From Parashewanella hymeniacidonis (GTDB lineage Bacteria; Pseudomonadota; Gammaproteobacteria; Enterobacterales; Shewanellaceae): 58,284 nucleotides of DNA. The stretch is from contig NZ_JAFEUN010000013.1 of the NCBI RefSeq assembly GCF_016900895.1, positions 1 through 58,284 of the forward strand, given 5' to 3'. Numbering within the stretch: position 1 is the first letter of the stretch; every line of letters begins with the position of its first letter. Positions 10,033 to 17,502 of the stretch are shown here, in pieces. The translations under genes and the position numbers were made by a program. The notes beneath the pieces were generated by a model. That model searched no databases. It saw nothing but the letters and a program-made list of their open reading frames with translations, and was not told the origin of the DNA.

Positions 10033-10161
10033 TGGTCATGTCAGTGATTGTATTTCGACCAAAAATACACTGAGGCTGCCGACAAACTAAACTGTCGTGA
10101 CGTCATTTCCTGCCTTTTATGGGATGACAAAAGAAAAAATAAAAGAATCAAAAAAAAGCGC

Positions 10162-10211
10162 TTGACATATTATGTCTAGTTGCTAAAGTTGAACTCAAGA
10201 CATAATATGTC
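10162..10211 (+). promoter_or_regulatory. Promoter with two inverted operator-like 13-mers upstream of the DUF2170-pspA unit
   Basis: A -35 box TTGACA (10162-10167), a 16-bp spacer and an extended -10 TGCTAAAGT (10181-10189) are visible. GACATATTATGTC (10164-10176) overlaps the -35, and its reverse complement GACATAATATGTC (10199-10211) covers the expected start of transcription. Two sites bracketing a promoter are typical of strong repression. Upstream, 10033-10161 holds only weak dyads and an A-rich stretch. Confidence 0.65.
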
Positions 10212-10224
10212 AACAAGGATAAAC

Positions 10225-10638
10225 ATGAACATTCACACGATTGCGAATTATTTAAATGGACTTGGCGATCAAGGGCAAACTGGTTTTACTTTTGATTGCA
10301 TACCGATTGACGGTGAAGTTGAAGTACTACAAGTAAACGTAGTAGACCGAGAAGAAATTCCGGTGTTTATTTCGGTAACAGAGAACCAAGTGTTGTGCAT
10401 CAGTTACCTGTGGGATGAGAGTGAAGTCGTCCTAGAAAAACGAACAGAAATGTTCCAAACCATGCTTGAATTGAATATCCCAATGCCACTGTCAGCATTT
10501 GCTAAAGTTGACGAAAAATACGTGGTGTACGGAGCATTATCACTCAACTCAAGCATGAACGAAATTGAACAAGAAGTGGCGGTTTTATCCGACAACTGTA
10601 TTGAAGTCATCGACGAAATGGTCGCCTATCTGAAATAA
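10225..10638 (+). CDS. yjfI: DUF2170 family protein (YjfI-like)
   Basis: This is a small cytoplasmic protein of 137 residues, matching E. coli YjfI (about 133) in length and position directly before the PspA-like gene. The start is ATG at 10225 with AAGGA upstream; a longer frame from 10180 would run through the promoter and operators and is not credible. Recognisable features are a FDCIPIDGEVEVLQVNV segment and an acidic C-terminus (EVAVLSDNCIEVIDEMVAYL). No signal peptide or membrane helix is seen. The stop is 11 bp before the pspA-like ATG. The function is unknown; conserved pairing with YjfJ and YjfK suggests a regulatory or chaperone role for the PspA homologue (inference). Confidence 0.85.
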   Translation: MNIHTIANYLNGLGDQGQTGFTFDCIPIDGEVEVLQVNVVDREEIPVFISVTENQVLCISYLWDESEVVLEKRTEMFQTMLELNIPMPLSAFAKVDEKYVVYGALSLNSSMNEIEQEVAVLSDNCIEVIDEMVAYLK

Positions 10639-10649
10639 GGAGTAATACC

Positions 10650-11339
10650 ATGGGCATTTTAAATAAAATCCTAACCGCATTTCGTGGCGGCGCTACTGAA
10701 ATCGGTGAAAGCATCGTAGATGCGAACTCAACCCGTATTTTCGAGCAAGAAATTCGTGATGCGAAGAAACACTTAACGAACGCTAAGCGTGAGCTAACGG
10801 ACGTCATGGCAAAAGAAATGCAAGCCAGCCGTGAAATTGAACGCCTAAAACGTAGCGTTGAAGAGCATGAAGGTTATGCAACTCAAGCACTTGAGCAAGG
10901 AAATGAAGAGCTCGCACTTGAAGTAGCTGAAAAAATTGCACAGCTTGATCAAGAATTGTCTGAGCAGCAATCAGCAAATGACAGTTATAACCAGCATGCT
11001 GCACGCTTAAAAGAGTTAGTGAAGAAAACTGAAAGACAGCTTTCTGATTATCAACGTCAGCTTAGCATGGTGAAAACCACTGAAAGCGTACAAAAAGCGA
11101 CAGCGACTATCACAGATTCTTTTGCGTCTAGCAACTCGAAGCTGATGAACGCTAAAGATTCATTAGAGCGCATCAAAGCGCGTCAGCAACAGTTTGACGA
11201 CAAGCTAAAAGCTTCAGAAACACTTGAAGATGAAAACAGTGATAAGTCTTTACAAGCTAAGTTAGCTGAAGCGGGTATTAGTGAAAAGAAATCTGATGCC
11301 AGTGCCGTTCTAGATAGATTGAAAGCCAAAAAAGGTTAA
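10650..11339 (+). CDS. yjfJ: PspA/IM30 family membrane-associated protein (YjfJ-like)
   Basis: The protein has 229 residues, almost entirely alpha-helical coiled coil, as expected for PspA/Vipp1/IM30 proteins that bind the inner membrane and assemble into rings or rods during envelope stress. The N-terminal amphipathic helix (MGILNKILTAFRGGATEIG) is typical. The central hairpin contains long runs of Glu, Lys, Gln and Arg, and a C-terminal extension ends LDRLKAKKG. The start has a strong AAGGAG. No pspF, pspB or pspC is present in the window. The partners here are DUF2170, DUF2491 and DUF350 as in the E. coli yjf operon, so this is the YjfJ branch rather than classical PspA. A terminator-like hairpin follows at 11458. 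Confidence 0.93.
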   Translation: MGILNKILTAFRGGATEIGESIVDANSTRIFEQEIRDAKKHLTNAKRELTDVMAKEMQASREIERLKRSVEEHEGYATQALEQGNEELALEVAEKIAQLDQELSEQQSANDSYNQHAARLKELVKKTERQLSDYQRQLSMVKTTESVQKATATITDSFASSNSKLMNAKDSLERIKARQQQFDDKLKASETLEDENSDKSLQAKLAEAGISEKKSDASAVLDRLKAKKG

Positions 11340-11457
11340 CACCAAATCCATTGCTCTTGAGGGAAAGCAAGGTAAGAGGCCGTTCATTATCTCTTGCCGA
11401 ATCTCCCTCACCCTATACCAACTTTTAACTCTTCCACTGGTTATTGGATTGGTTTTT

Positions 11458-11514
11458 GCGACTTATGCAGGCCGTCTCCCAACCATCCTGCATTAAGTCG
11501 CTGTTTTATTTTTC
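11458..11514 (+). terminator. Strong intrinsic terminator (or attenuator) after the PspA-like gene
   Basis: GCGACTTATGCAG (11458-11470) pairs with CTGCATTAAGTCGC (11488-11501), with one bulged base, and is followed by a T-rich run TGTTTTATTTTTC. It lies inside what would otherwise be one operon (DUF2170-PspA-small membrane protein-DUF2491), so it could lower expression of the downstream genes. Confidence 0.7.
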
Positions 11515-11537
11515 AGTTTCGTAAATGGAGTTTGAAA

Positions 11538-11717
11538 TTGTTTACACAATTATTTATTTTAGTGATCGCCTTATTGGGCATCATTTTGGGAATAAAAGAT
11601 GGCAATTATCTATGTGCACTTTGTGGTTTCATGATGCTTGCTGTTCCAAGCTTTTTCTTTTATCAATCAAAAGTTAACAACTCAGTATTGAGTACAAAAA
11701 CAACCCCCAATACTTAA
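11538..11717 (+). CDS. Small predicted membrane protein
   Basis: The frame is open from 11394, but its upstream part covers the terminator hairpin. A TTG at 11538 with GGAG seven bases upstream gives about 59 residues; a TTG at 11532 is the alternative. Two hydrophobic segments are visible (LFILVIALLGIILGI and LCALCGFMMLAVPSFFFY), followed by a polar Ser/Thr tail. The loop and helix carry two Cys. I recognise no family. Its place between the PspA-like and DUF2491 genes suggests a membrane partner of that module. Whether it is translated depends on the rare start codon, so confidence is moderate. Confidence 0.45.
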   Translation: MFTQLFILVIALLGIILGIKDGNYLCALCGFMMLAVPSFFFYQSKVNNSVLSTKTTPNT

Positions 11718-11745
11718 TACTATTCATTTCAGGAGTGAACTTACG

Positions 11746-12393
11746 ATGGGATTTTTCAAATCATTGTTTTCAAAAACAGAAGAAGTAACTTCACGTGAGT
11801 TAACTCAACCTGACGATCTTATCATTGGTGATATGATCACACTTGACGACAGCTTTGCATTACCTTCGCAGCTCAAAGGTAAGCAACTTAAAGTTGAAGC
11901 CGTTAATACTTACGAATACGAACATCGCCGTGTCACAGAATGGCAGCTGAAAGGCATTGATAATCAAGCTATCTTTCTTACCCTAGATAAAGATGACGAA
12001 GTGTATTTAGCACTTTCAATAAAAGTGTCACGTGACAAGGTTGAGCAGCTGTTTGATATGGAAAGCTTTAGTCAAATATTTGAAGAGCCTGGCGAAGCTG
12101 AACTTTCGGTTATCGAAAATCATCCAATTAAGGAACTCAGTCAGTGGCTTGGACAACACTATCGTCAAACCTCTTTTGCTGATTTCGGCTATTATCATCC
12201 TAAAGATTATCGAAAAAGTCGTCCTTCTCAATCTGAAAATGAAAACCAAGGTGATCCTTTTGAAAGCTATCAACTGATGGATGACACAGAAAGTTATGCA
12301 TTAGATATTGAAGTCTATGAAGGTGGGGAAACCGAAGTAAGCCTAGTGCTTTATCGTCCAGTCACAGATATTCGTGAATATTGGCCGATATAA
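11746..12393 (+). CDS. yjfK: DUF2491 family protein (YjfK-like)
   Basis: This is a soluble 215-residue protein of the DUF2491/YjfK family. It starts MGFFKSLFSK, which resembles the amphipathic start of the PspA partner, and then carries a DLIIGDMITLDDSFALPSQL segment near residue 25 and a C-terminal EVYEGGETEVSLVLYRPVTD beta region. There is no signal peptide or membrane helix. AGGAG lies upstream of the ATG. In E. coli yjfI, yjfJ and yjfK are consecutive; here the order is kept, with one small membrane gene and a terminator between yjfJ and yjfK. Its biochemical activity is unknown. Confidence 0.85.
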   Translation: MGFFKSLFSKTEEVTSRELTQPDDLIIGDMITLDDSFALPSQLKGKQLKVEAVNTYEYEHRRVTEWQLKGIDNQAIFLTLDKDDEVYLALSIKVSRDKVEQLFDMESFSQIFEEPGEAELSVIENHPIKELSQWLGQHYRQTSFADFGYYHPKDYRKSRPSQSENENQGDPFESYQLMDDTESYALDIEVYEGGETEVSLVLYRPVTDIREYWPI

Positions 12394-12441
12394 AAACGAG
12401 GGAGCATCTCTTTCTGGCATAAGTACTGTTTTTTGGTAAAA

Positions 12442-12456
12442 TTGACAGAATATGAC
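12442..12456 (+). promoter_or_regulatory. Operator-like site 4 upstream of the ribbon-helix-helix-like gene
   Basis: GACAGAATATGAC (12444-12456) differs from GACATAATATGTC at two of 13 positions. As at the other sites, its 5' GACA completes a TTGACA (-35-like, 12442-12447). No good -10 is seen at the expected distance, so the promoter call is weak. It lies 46 bp upstream of the 12502 gene. Confidence 0.4.
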
Positions 12457-12501
12457 ATAAACTGATCAACATTATTCAGGCATAGGTAGCGCTTTCCAAA
12501 T

Positions 12502-12837
12502 ATGAGTAAAACCAAAAACAGTTTGCCAGAGCAATGGCAACAAAACCAAATAGCAGCTAAAGCAACACAAGTTGCTTTTGATTTAGACGAACACTTCCAA
12601 TATTCCATCCGAAAAGCGGCCCTTGATGCTGGAGTTAGCCCTTCAGATCAAATTCGGACGATTCTCGGTTTATCTGTGTCTAAACGACCTAAACGTCCTC
12701 GCCTAACAGTATCACTTAGTCCTAATGATTATGTTATTCTCGCTGAGAAGTACGGTTTAGAATCTGATTCGCAACTGGAAATCAAAAAGCGCGTACTCGA
12801 CGATTTAGTGAATTTCGTATCTGACGAAAACGCATAA
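12502..12837 (+). CDS. Small ribbon-helix-helix-like protein, candidate local regulator
   Basis: The product has 111 residues and no signal peptide or membrane segment. The N-terminal half is polar. The C-terminal half (about residues 65-108) follows the ribbon-helix-helix pattern: a short basic strand RPRLTVSLS, a helix PNDYVILAEKYGL, a turn, and a second helix LEIKKRVLDDLVNFV. Such proteins bind palindromic DNA as dimers. An operator-like site lies just upstream, and the K+ channel gene begins 29 bp downstream, probably in one unit. I do not recognise a named family. The DNA-binding assignment is inference from pattern alone. Confidence 0.6.
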   Translation: MSKTKNSLPEQWQQNQIAAKATQVAFDLDEHFQYSIRKAALDAGVSPSDQIRTILGLSVSKRPKRPRLTVSLSPNDYVILAEKYGLESDSQLEIKKRVLDDLVNFVSDENA

Positions 12838-12866
12838 CCTAAGCACAGCTCCAAAGGACTTGAGTA

Positions 12867-13676
12867 ATGATCAATAAGAAATGGCTCGAAGATAAATTTG
12901 AGGGGCCTTCTCCATTTGAATTAGCAATGATGCTGTTATCCCTCATTGCTGTGATCATTATGCTCACACTCACCTTTGGAAAGTTAGATCCACAAACCCA
13001 TAAATTACTGATGTTAATTGATACAGGTATCTGTCTCATTTTTATCACTAATTTTTTCTATGGTTTTTTTCGTGCAGACAGCAAACGACGTTATTTTAAA
13101 CAACACTGGATAGATCTCATCGCCAGTGTGCCTGCTGTTGAACCACTTCGAGTCGCACGGATCTTTCAAATTTTAAGGGTAGTTCGTTTAATTCGTGCCA
13201 GCCGTTCTATCTTGCTCCCTCTAGTAAAACAGAAAAGAGAAGCGACGATGGCCAGTCTCCTAGTGGCTGTGGTTACCATTCTTGCGATAGCATCCGTTGT
13301 CATTTTGTTGGTTGAAAGTGGCGCAAAAGGTGCCAATATTCATACTGCGGAACAAGCAATTTGGTGGGCATTAGTCACAATTTCCACCGTAGGCTATGGT
13401 GATTATTACCCTGTGACTACAGTAGGTCATATCATTGGTGGTCTAGTTATCATTTCTGGTGTGAGTTTTTTTGGTGTGGTTTCTGGTTATATGGCGTCAA
13501 TCTTTGTTGCCCCCGATGAAAATAAAATCAAAGAACAACAAGAAGCACATCAAGAGCAAATCAAGTCTGAACTGCAACAAGCTTTAAAGCGTATGGAAGC
13601 GAATCAAGAGCAAATGGAACGCAACCAAGCTCAAATGATAGCTGAAATAGCTAGCCTAAAAGAACAACTTAAATAG
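12867..13676 (+). CDS. Voltage-gated-type potassium channel protein
   Basis: This 269-residue channel has six predicted membrane helices. An S4-like segment with regularly spaced Arg (RVARIFQILRVVRLIRASR, about 95-113) precedes the pore. The pore loop holds the K+ selectivity filter TVGYGD at residues 174-179. After S6 comes a Gln/Glu-rich coiled coil (about 215-269) likely to drive tetramer assembly. It belongs to the inner-membrane ion-transport (Kv-like) superfamily. Neighbours are the ribbon-helix-helix-like gene and the PspA module, which suggests a role in controlling ion leakage or membrane potential during membrane stress (inference). The stop is followed by an intergenic region with no obvious terminator. 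Confidence 0.92.
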   Translation: MINKKWLEDKFEGPSPFELAMMLLSLIAVIIMLTLTFGKLDPQTHKLLMLIDTGICLIFITNFFYGFFRADSKRRYFKQHWIDLIASVPAVEPLRVARIFQILRVVRLIRASRSILLPLVKQKREATMASLLVAVVTILAIASVVILLVESGAKGANIHTAEQAIWWALVTISTVGYGDYYPVTTVGHIIGGLVIISGVSFFGVVSGYMASIFVAPDENKIKEQQEAHQEQIKSELQQALKRMEANQEQMERNQAQMIAEIASLKEQLK

Positions 13677-13739
13677 CTTTTTTCTTCTTAATCATACAGA
13701 TACCTATATCCACATTTACAAATGTATATTTTATGCTAG

Positions 13740-13767
13740 CTTATAAACATAATGGTTAATTTATAAG
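13740..13767. promoter_or_regulatory. Dyad upstream of the LuxR-type regulator gene
   Basis: CTTATAAA (13740-13747) and TTTATAAG (13760-13767) are perfect inverted repeats 12 bp apart, about 65-90 bp upstream of the regulator ATG. This could be an operator for the regulator itself or part of its promoter. Only the repeat is seen; the role is inferred. Confidence 0.35.
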
Positions 13768-13830
13768 CATAAGAATTCATTAGTAAAGTGAATTATCAAT
13801 AATAAGTATTTCGTTTAGGGAGCAAATGAA

Positions 13831-14499
13831 ATGGAACAAGTAAAGGAATTACTGTTTCTACATCAATCAGATGAACCATGCTATTTGGCGGCTTTAGCTG
13901 AGTCGTTCGGCATTACTGTTACTGTAATCAATGATCCATCCGAAATCCCCGAATTTGCAAACAATCATCAAGCTTTGTGTTTGATTCCGCAAAAAGGAAT
14001 GCAACTGGATCAAGATGGTATCCCTATTGAAGCACACAAACTGATTAATGAATTACCCATTGCTTTGTATCAAGCTGAGCGTAATACCATTTCTGAAAGT
14101 GCAGCAATCTTACTCGGTGTTCAAGGCTTACTTTACAGTGACATCAGTATGGATCTGATCATGTCGAGTCTTACTAAGCTGCTCAAGGGCGAATTATGGT
14201 TTGATAGGCAGTCACTGAGTGAAACGGTGAGAATGCTCATTAAAAGCTCAGATCGAATCATCACCTTTAATCAACCAAATAAACACGTTCCGCTGCCTAG
14301 AAACTTAACCTCCAGAGAAATCACTATCATCAAGCTTGCATTCAATGGTGCTCGCAATAAAGAGATTGCAGAAAAATTACAAATTAGTGAACACACGGTG
14401 AAGGCACATATTTCTTCTATCTTTAGAAAAACAAACTCAAGAAATAGAGTGGAACTGATGAGATGGGCAAGTGTTAATTTAGTAAAACAAATGGCATAA
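13831..14499 (+). CDS. LuxR-family transcriptional regulator (CsgD/VpsT-like)
   Basis: This is a 222-residue DNA-binding protein. The C-terminal LuxR/GerE helix-turn-helix spans about 152-210 (LTSREITIIKLAFNG, then NKEIAEKLQISEHTVKAHIS). The N-terminal half has receiver-like character but lacks the Asp-based phosphorylation pattern, as in CsgD and VpsT. Before the HTH, GELWFDRQSL matches the position of the cyclic-di-GMP-binding W[FLM][TS]R motif of VpsT, with Asp at the third place. The start ATG has AGGGAG upstream. The gene follows the K+ channel by 154 bp and ends the island. It may regulate the island, biofilm genes or both; the sequence does not decide. Confidence 0.85.
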   Translation: MEQVKELLFLHQSDEPCYLAALAESFGITVTVINDPSEIPEFANNHQALCLIPQKGMQLDQDGIPIEAHKLINELPIALYQAERNTISESAAILLGVQGLLYSDISMDLIMSSLTKLLKGELWFDRQSLSETVRMLIKSSDRIITFNQPNKHVPLPRNLTSREITIIKLAFNGARNKEIAEKLQISEHTVKAHISSIFRKTNSRNRVELMRWASVNLVKQMA

Positions 14500-14533
14500 C
14501 AAGTTATGCCATTTTCATTTTATTGAACTTATA

Positions 14534-15151
14534 TCAACTCGCTTTGAGAAGATCATAGCCTCTTTTCGCTTTACTCTCTGAACCAGCTTTTACCTCTAAC
14601 CAAGAGCTCAGCGCTTCAGACAAAGACAAAAGATCTTCTTCCGAACCTCGAATCAGTTCGAGTTCAACTTCTGAAATTGGACTCTCTTTATCGTTAGCAA
14701 TGATTTTTCCGATATCTAATACGACCTCTATTTCACTTTGTTCAAATTCTACATACCATTTTTTTCGTAAAAAATTAGTTTCAAATAGCATGATCAGTTC
14801 AGCTTGAGTCGTTTGAATATTGGCATCACTTGGCCAAATCTCACTAGGGAAAAGCGACAATTGCGGATGGATAAACGAAAACGGGATATCTACGTTAAAT
14901 TCTGGCCGTTTATGCAATCCACCTACAACTTTTCCTGCCGTTTTCAATGTTTGCTCTTTGTGTGTATCCACTTGTCGAATGCGAAGTCCCATATCCCAAG
15001 CTCTCAACGTCAATGAGCGGGTGTCAAAGTATTGGTTTACTAGTTGTTTGACGCCAACATACTTCGAATTGAGCTTTTTATGAATAACGTCTGCTGCACG
15101 CTGAGCGTCATTTTCATTTATCAGTAGTTTTACTTCAGTTTCAATAGTCAT
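14534..15151 (-). CDS. CYTH domain protein, probable inorganic triphosphatase (YgiF-like, short form)
   Basis: The protein has 205 residues and begins with the CYTH signature ExExK (ETEVK at residues 4-8). It continues with conserved basic and acidic strands typical of the triphosphate tunnel fold (YFDTRSLTLRAWDMGLRIRQ near 43-62, EFEQSEIEVVLDIGKI near 138-153). Relatives hydrolyse inorganic triphosphate or act as adenylate/thiamine triphosphatases. E. coli YgiF has an extra C-terminal CHAD domain that is absent here. The gene converges with the LuxR-type gene and diverges from the phosphate transport pair. Adjacent ygiF-glnE order in E. coli supports the idea that the 6.3-14.5 kb island was inserted between them. 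Confidence 0.88.
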   Translation of the reverse strand: MTIETEVKLLINENDAQRAADVIHKKLNSKYVGVKQLVNQYFDTRSLTLRAWDMGLRIRQVDTHKEQTLKTAGKVVGGLHKRPEFNVDIPFSFIHPQLSLFPSEIWPSDANIQTTQAELIMLFETNFLRKKWYVEFEQSEIEVVLDIGKIIANDKESPISEVELELIRGSEEDLLSLSEALSSWLEVKAGSESKAKRGYDLLKAS

Positions 15152-15185
15152 AATTTGAACAAATTGTAATCAAACATTCTTTTTT

Positions 15186-15222
15186 CTGTCATCTTAACGA
15201 CACAATGTAACATTGCTGTCAT
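15186..15222 (+). promoter_or_regulatory. Candidate Pho box region upstream of the phosphate transport pair
   Basis: Two CTGTCAT elements (15186-15192 and 15216-15222) match the half-site of PhoB boxes. The second is followed after 4 bp by GGTCGTC, a weaker second half. They lie about 280-315 bp upstream of the DUF47 start. The rest of the 350-bp gap (15152-15501) shows several small dyads (CGGG/CCCG near 15440, for example) but nothing else I recognise. Confidence 0.45.
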
Positions 15223-15501
15223 ATTTGGTCGTCAAAATGCCACATGCGATAACGAAACGGTCGCAAAAAATGAATCTGAGTTGGAAAAACACTCGACCGC
15301 TGTTTTTTTGAGCGAAACAAGTGCACAATAAGCAAAATTAATCGGCTCAATTGTGAAAACACAGTTTCAAAATGCGAATGCTTAGGTTAACATTCGCCCG
15401 CTTTTCCACATAGGTGGAATAACCAAAATAGCCATAAGCGGGAAATACCCGATACCTTATTAGGTAAATTGGATATTTTCAAATTAAATAGGTACACGGC
15501 A

Positions 15502-16182
15502 ATGCCAGTAAACTCTATTTTAGGCGTGTTTGCAAAATCGCCAATTAAGCCTCTTCAAGAGCACATTGATAAAGTATTCGATTGCGCATCGGAACTTACA
15601 CCATTCTTCCAAGCCGCAAACAAAGGCGACTGGGATGAAGCGATTAAACGTCGTAAAACTATCAGCATGACTGAACGTGAAGCTGATGTTTTAAAGCGTG
15701 ACATTCGCCTTCAACTCCCTGGCGGTTTGTTCATGCCCGTTGAGCGTACCGATCTTCTTGAGTTAGTCACTCAGCAGGATAAAATCGCTAACAAAGCAAA
15801 AGACATTTCTGGACGTGTTATTGGTAGAAACATGACCATTCCAGAAGATCTTCAAGAACTCTTTTTTGCCTACTTAACACGTTGTTTAGATGCTGTTTCT
15901 ATGGCAAAAGAAGCAATCAATGAGTTGGATGATTTACTAGAAGCCGGTTTCCGTGGACGTGAAGTCGATCTAGTAGCAAAGATGATCCATGAACTCGATA
16001 ACATCGAAGATGACACGGATGATATACAAATTCAGTTAAGACGCCAACTTTTTGCGATTGAGTCTGACATGAATGCCGTCGATGTTATGTTTTTATATAA
16101 AATCATCGAGTGGGTTGGTGATTTAGCCGATTTAGCTGAGCGTGTCGGTTCTCGTCTTGAGCTTATGCTCGCCCGTGTCTAA
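15502..16182 (+). CDS. TIGR00153/DUF47 PhoU-like phosphate transport regulator
   Basis: This all-helical 226-residue protein of the TIGR00153 (DUF47) family resembles PhoU. It starts MPVNSILGVFAKSPIKPLQEH, the usual start of the family. The ATG at 15502 with AGGT eight bases upstream is preferred to a TTG at 15469. Glu/Asp-rich motifs (MTEREADVLKRDIR near 57-70, DNIEDDTDDIQIQLRR near 176-191) are typical metal-binding helices. It precedes the PiT transporter gene by 22 bp, the standard pairing. The protein is thought to modulate PiT activity rather than carry phosphate. Confidence 0.93.
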   Translation: MPVNSILGVFAKSPIKPLQEHIDKVFDCASELTPFFQAANKGDWDEAIKRRKTISMTEREADVLKRDIRLQLPGGLFMPVERTDLLELVTQQDKIANKAKDISGRVIGRNMTIPEDLQELFFAYLTRCLDAVSMAKEAINELDDLLEAGFRGREVDLVAKMIHELDNIEDDTDDIQIQLRRQLFAIESDMNAVDVMFLYKIIEWVGDLADLAERVGSRLELMLARV

Positions 16183-16204
16183 CTAGTTTTCAAGGTTTAT
16201 AAAA

Positions 16205-17473
16205 ATGGTTGATGTATTAGTCACCAATGGCCCATGGCTTATTGCTTTTGCGGCTGCTTTCGGATTTTTAATGGCATGGGGTATCGGTGCCAACGATGTA
16301 GCAAATGCAATGGGAACTTCTGTCGGTTCTGGTGCAATCACAATTAAACAAGCGATCATTATCGCAATGATCTTTGAATTTGCTGGGGCTTACCTAGCGG
16401 GTGGCGAAGTAACCAGTACAATTCGTAAAGGTATTATTGATTCTGCGTATTTTGTTGATGCACCAGAGTTATTAGTCTACGGTATGATCGCATCATTACT
16501 TGCAGCAGGCTTATGGTTAGTGCTCGCTTCTGCTTTAGGCTGGCCTGTATCAACCACTCACTCTATTATTGGTGCGATTGTCGGTTTCGCCGCAGTGGGT
16601 GTTGGTTCAGATGCGGTTGAATGGGGCAAAGTTGGTGGTATCGTAGGTTCGTGGATCGTCACTCCAGCAATCTCTGGCTTTATCGCATTTTTAATTTTCC
16701 AAAGTGTACAGAAACTGATTTTCAATACAGAGAATCCATTGGCGAATGCTAAACGTTATGTGCCTTTATACATGGCCTTTGCTGGCTTTGTAATGTCTTT
16801 GGTAACGATAACGAAAGGCCTTAAGCATATTGGCTTAAATTTCACAGCCGTTGAAGCTTATACCCTCGCAGTTGCGATTGCGGTTATCGTTGGCCTTGTT
16901 GGCAAAATGGCAATTGGTCGTCTTAAGATGGATGAAAATGCAGACAAGAACGATCACTTTGGTAACGTTGAAAAAGTATTTGCTATATTGATGGTTGTAA
17001 CGGCTTGTTGTATGGCGTTTGCACATGGTTCAAATGACGTAGCAAATGCGATTGGTCCATTAGCGGCTGTTGTGTCAATTATTCAAGCTGGTGGTGAAAT
17101 CACCAAAAAAGCAGCGCTTGTTTGGTGGATTCTACCTTTGGGTGCTTTCGGTATCGTATTAGGTTTGGCTATCTTTGGTAAGCGAGTGATGCAAACCATT
17201 GGTAAGAACATTACTCACTTAACTCCAAGCCGTGGTTTCGCTGCTGAGCTTGCAGCTGCTTCTACTGTAGTTATCGCTTCAGGTACTGGTTTACCAATCT
17301 CTACTACACAAACTCTTGTGGGTGCAGTATTAGGTGTTGGTATGGCACGTGGTATTGCAGCGATTAACTTAAGTGTGGTTCGTAACATTGTTGTATCTTG
17401 GGTCATCACACTCCCTGCTGGTGCTGCTTTATCAATTATGTTCTTCTTTATGATTAAAGGTATCTTTAACTAA
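16205..17473 (+). CDS. pit: PiT family inorganic phosphate transporter
   Basis: This 422-residue inner-membrane permease takes up phosphate, usually as a metal-phosphate complex driven by protons. The two inverted-repeat signatures of the family are present: GANDVANAMGTSVGSGA-T near residue 27 and GSNDVANAIGPLAAV near 275. About ten to twelve hydrophobic segments are predicted. It forms a two-gene operon with the DUF47 gene and ends at a strong hairpin (17503-17530). Candidate Pho boxes upstream of the pair suggest control by phosphate starvation. Confidence 0.95.
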   Translation: MVDVLVTNGPWLIAFAAAFGFLMAWGIGANDVANAMGTSVGSGAITIKQAIIIAMIFEFAGAYLAGGEVTSTIRKGIIDSAYFVDAPELLVYGMIASLLAAGLWLVLASALGWPVSTTHSIIGAIVGFAAVGVGSDAVEWGKVGGIVGSWIVTPAISGFIAFLIFQSVQKLIFNTENPLANAKRYVPLYMAFAGFVMSLVTITKGLKHIGLNFTAVEAYTLAVAIAVIVGLVGKMAIGRLKMDENADKNDHFGNVEKVFAILMVVTACCMAFAHGSNDVANAIGPLAAVVSIIQAGGEITKKAALVWWILPLGAFGIVLGLAIFGKRVMQTIGKNITHLTPSRGFAAELAAASTVVIASGTGLPISTTQTLVGAVLGVGMARGIAAINLSVVRNIVVSWVITLPAGAALSIMFFFMIKGIFN

Positions 17474-17502
17474 GAAAGCGTTACTTGATATTAATCACAC
17501 TT

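Noticed and set aside
10180..10224. Longer start for the DUF2170 gene at 10180
   Set aside because: It would place the coding start inside the -10 region and across an operator; the ATG at 10225 has a good AAGGA and matches family length.
11394..11531. N-terminal extension of the small membrane protein to 11394
   Set aside because: The extra residues are encoded by the terminator hairpin and its flanks and have no hydrophobic or conserved character.
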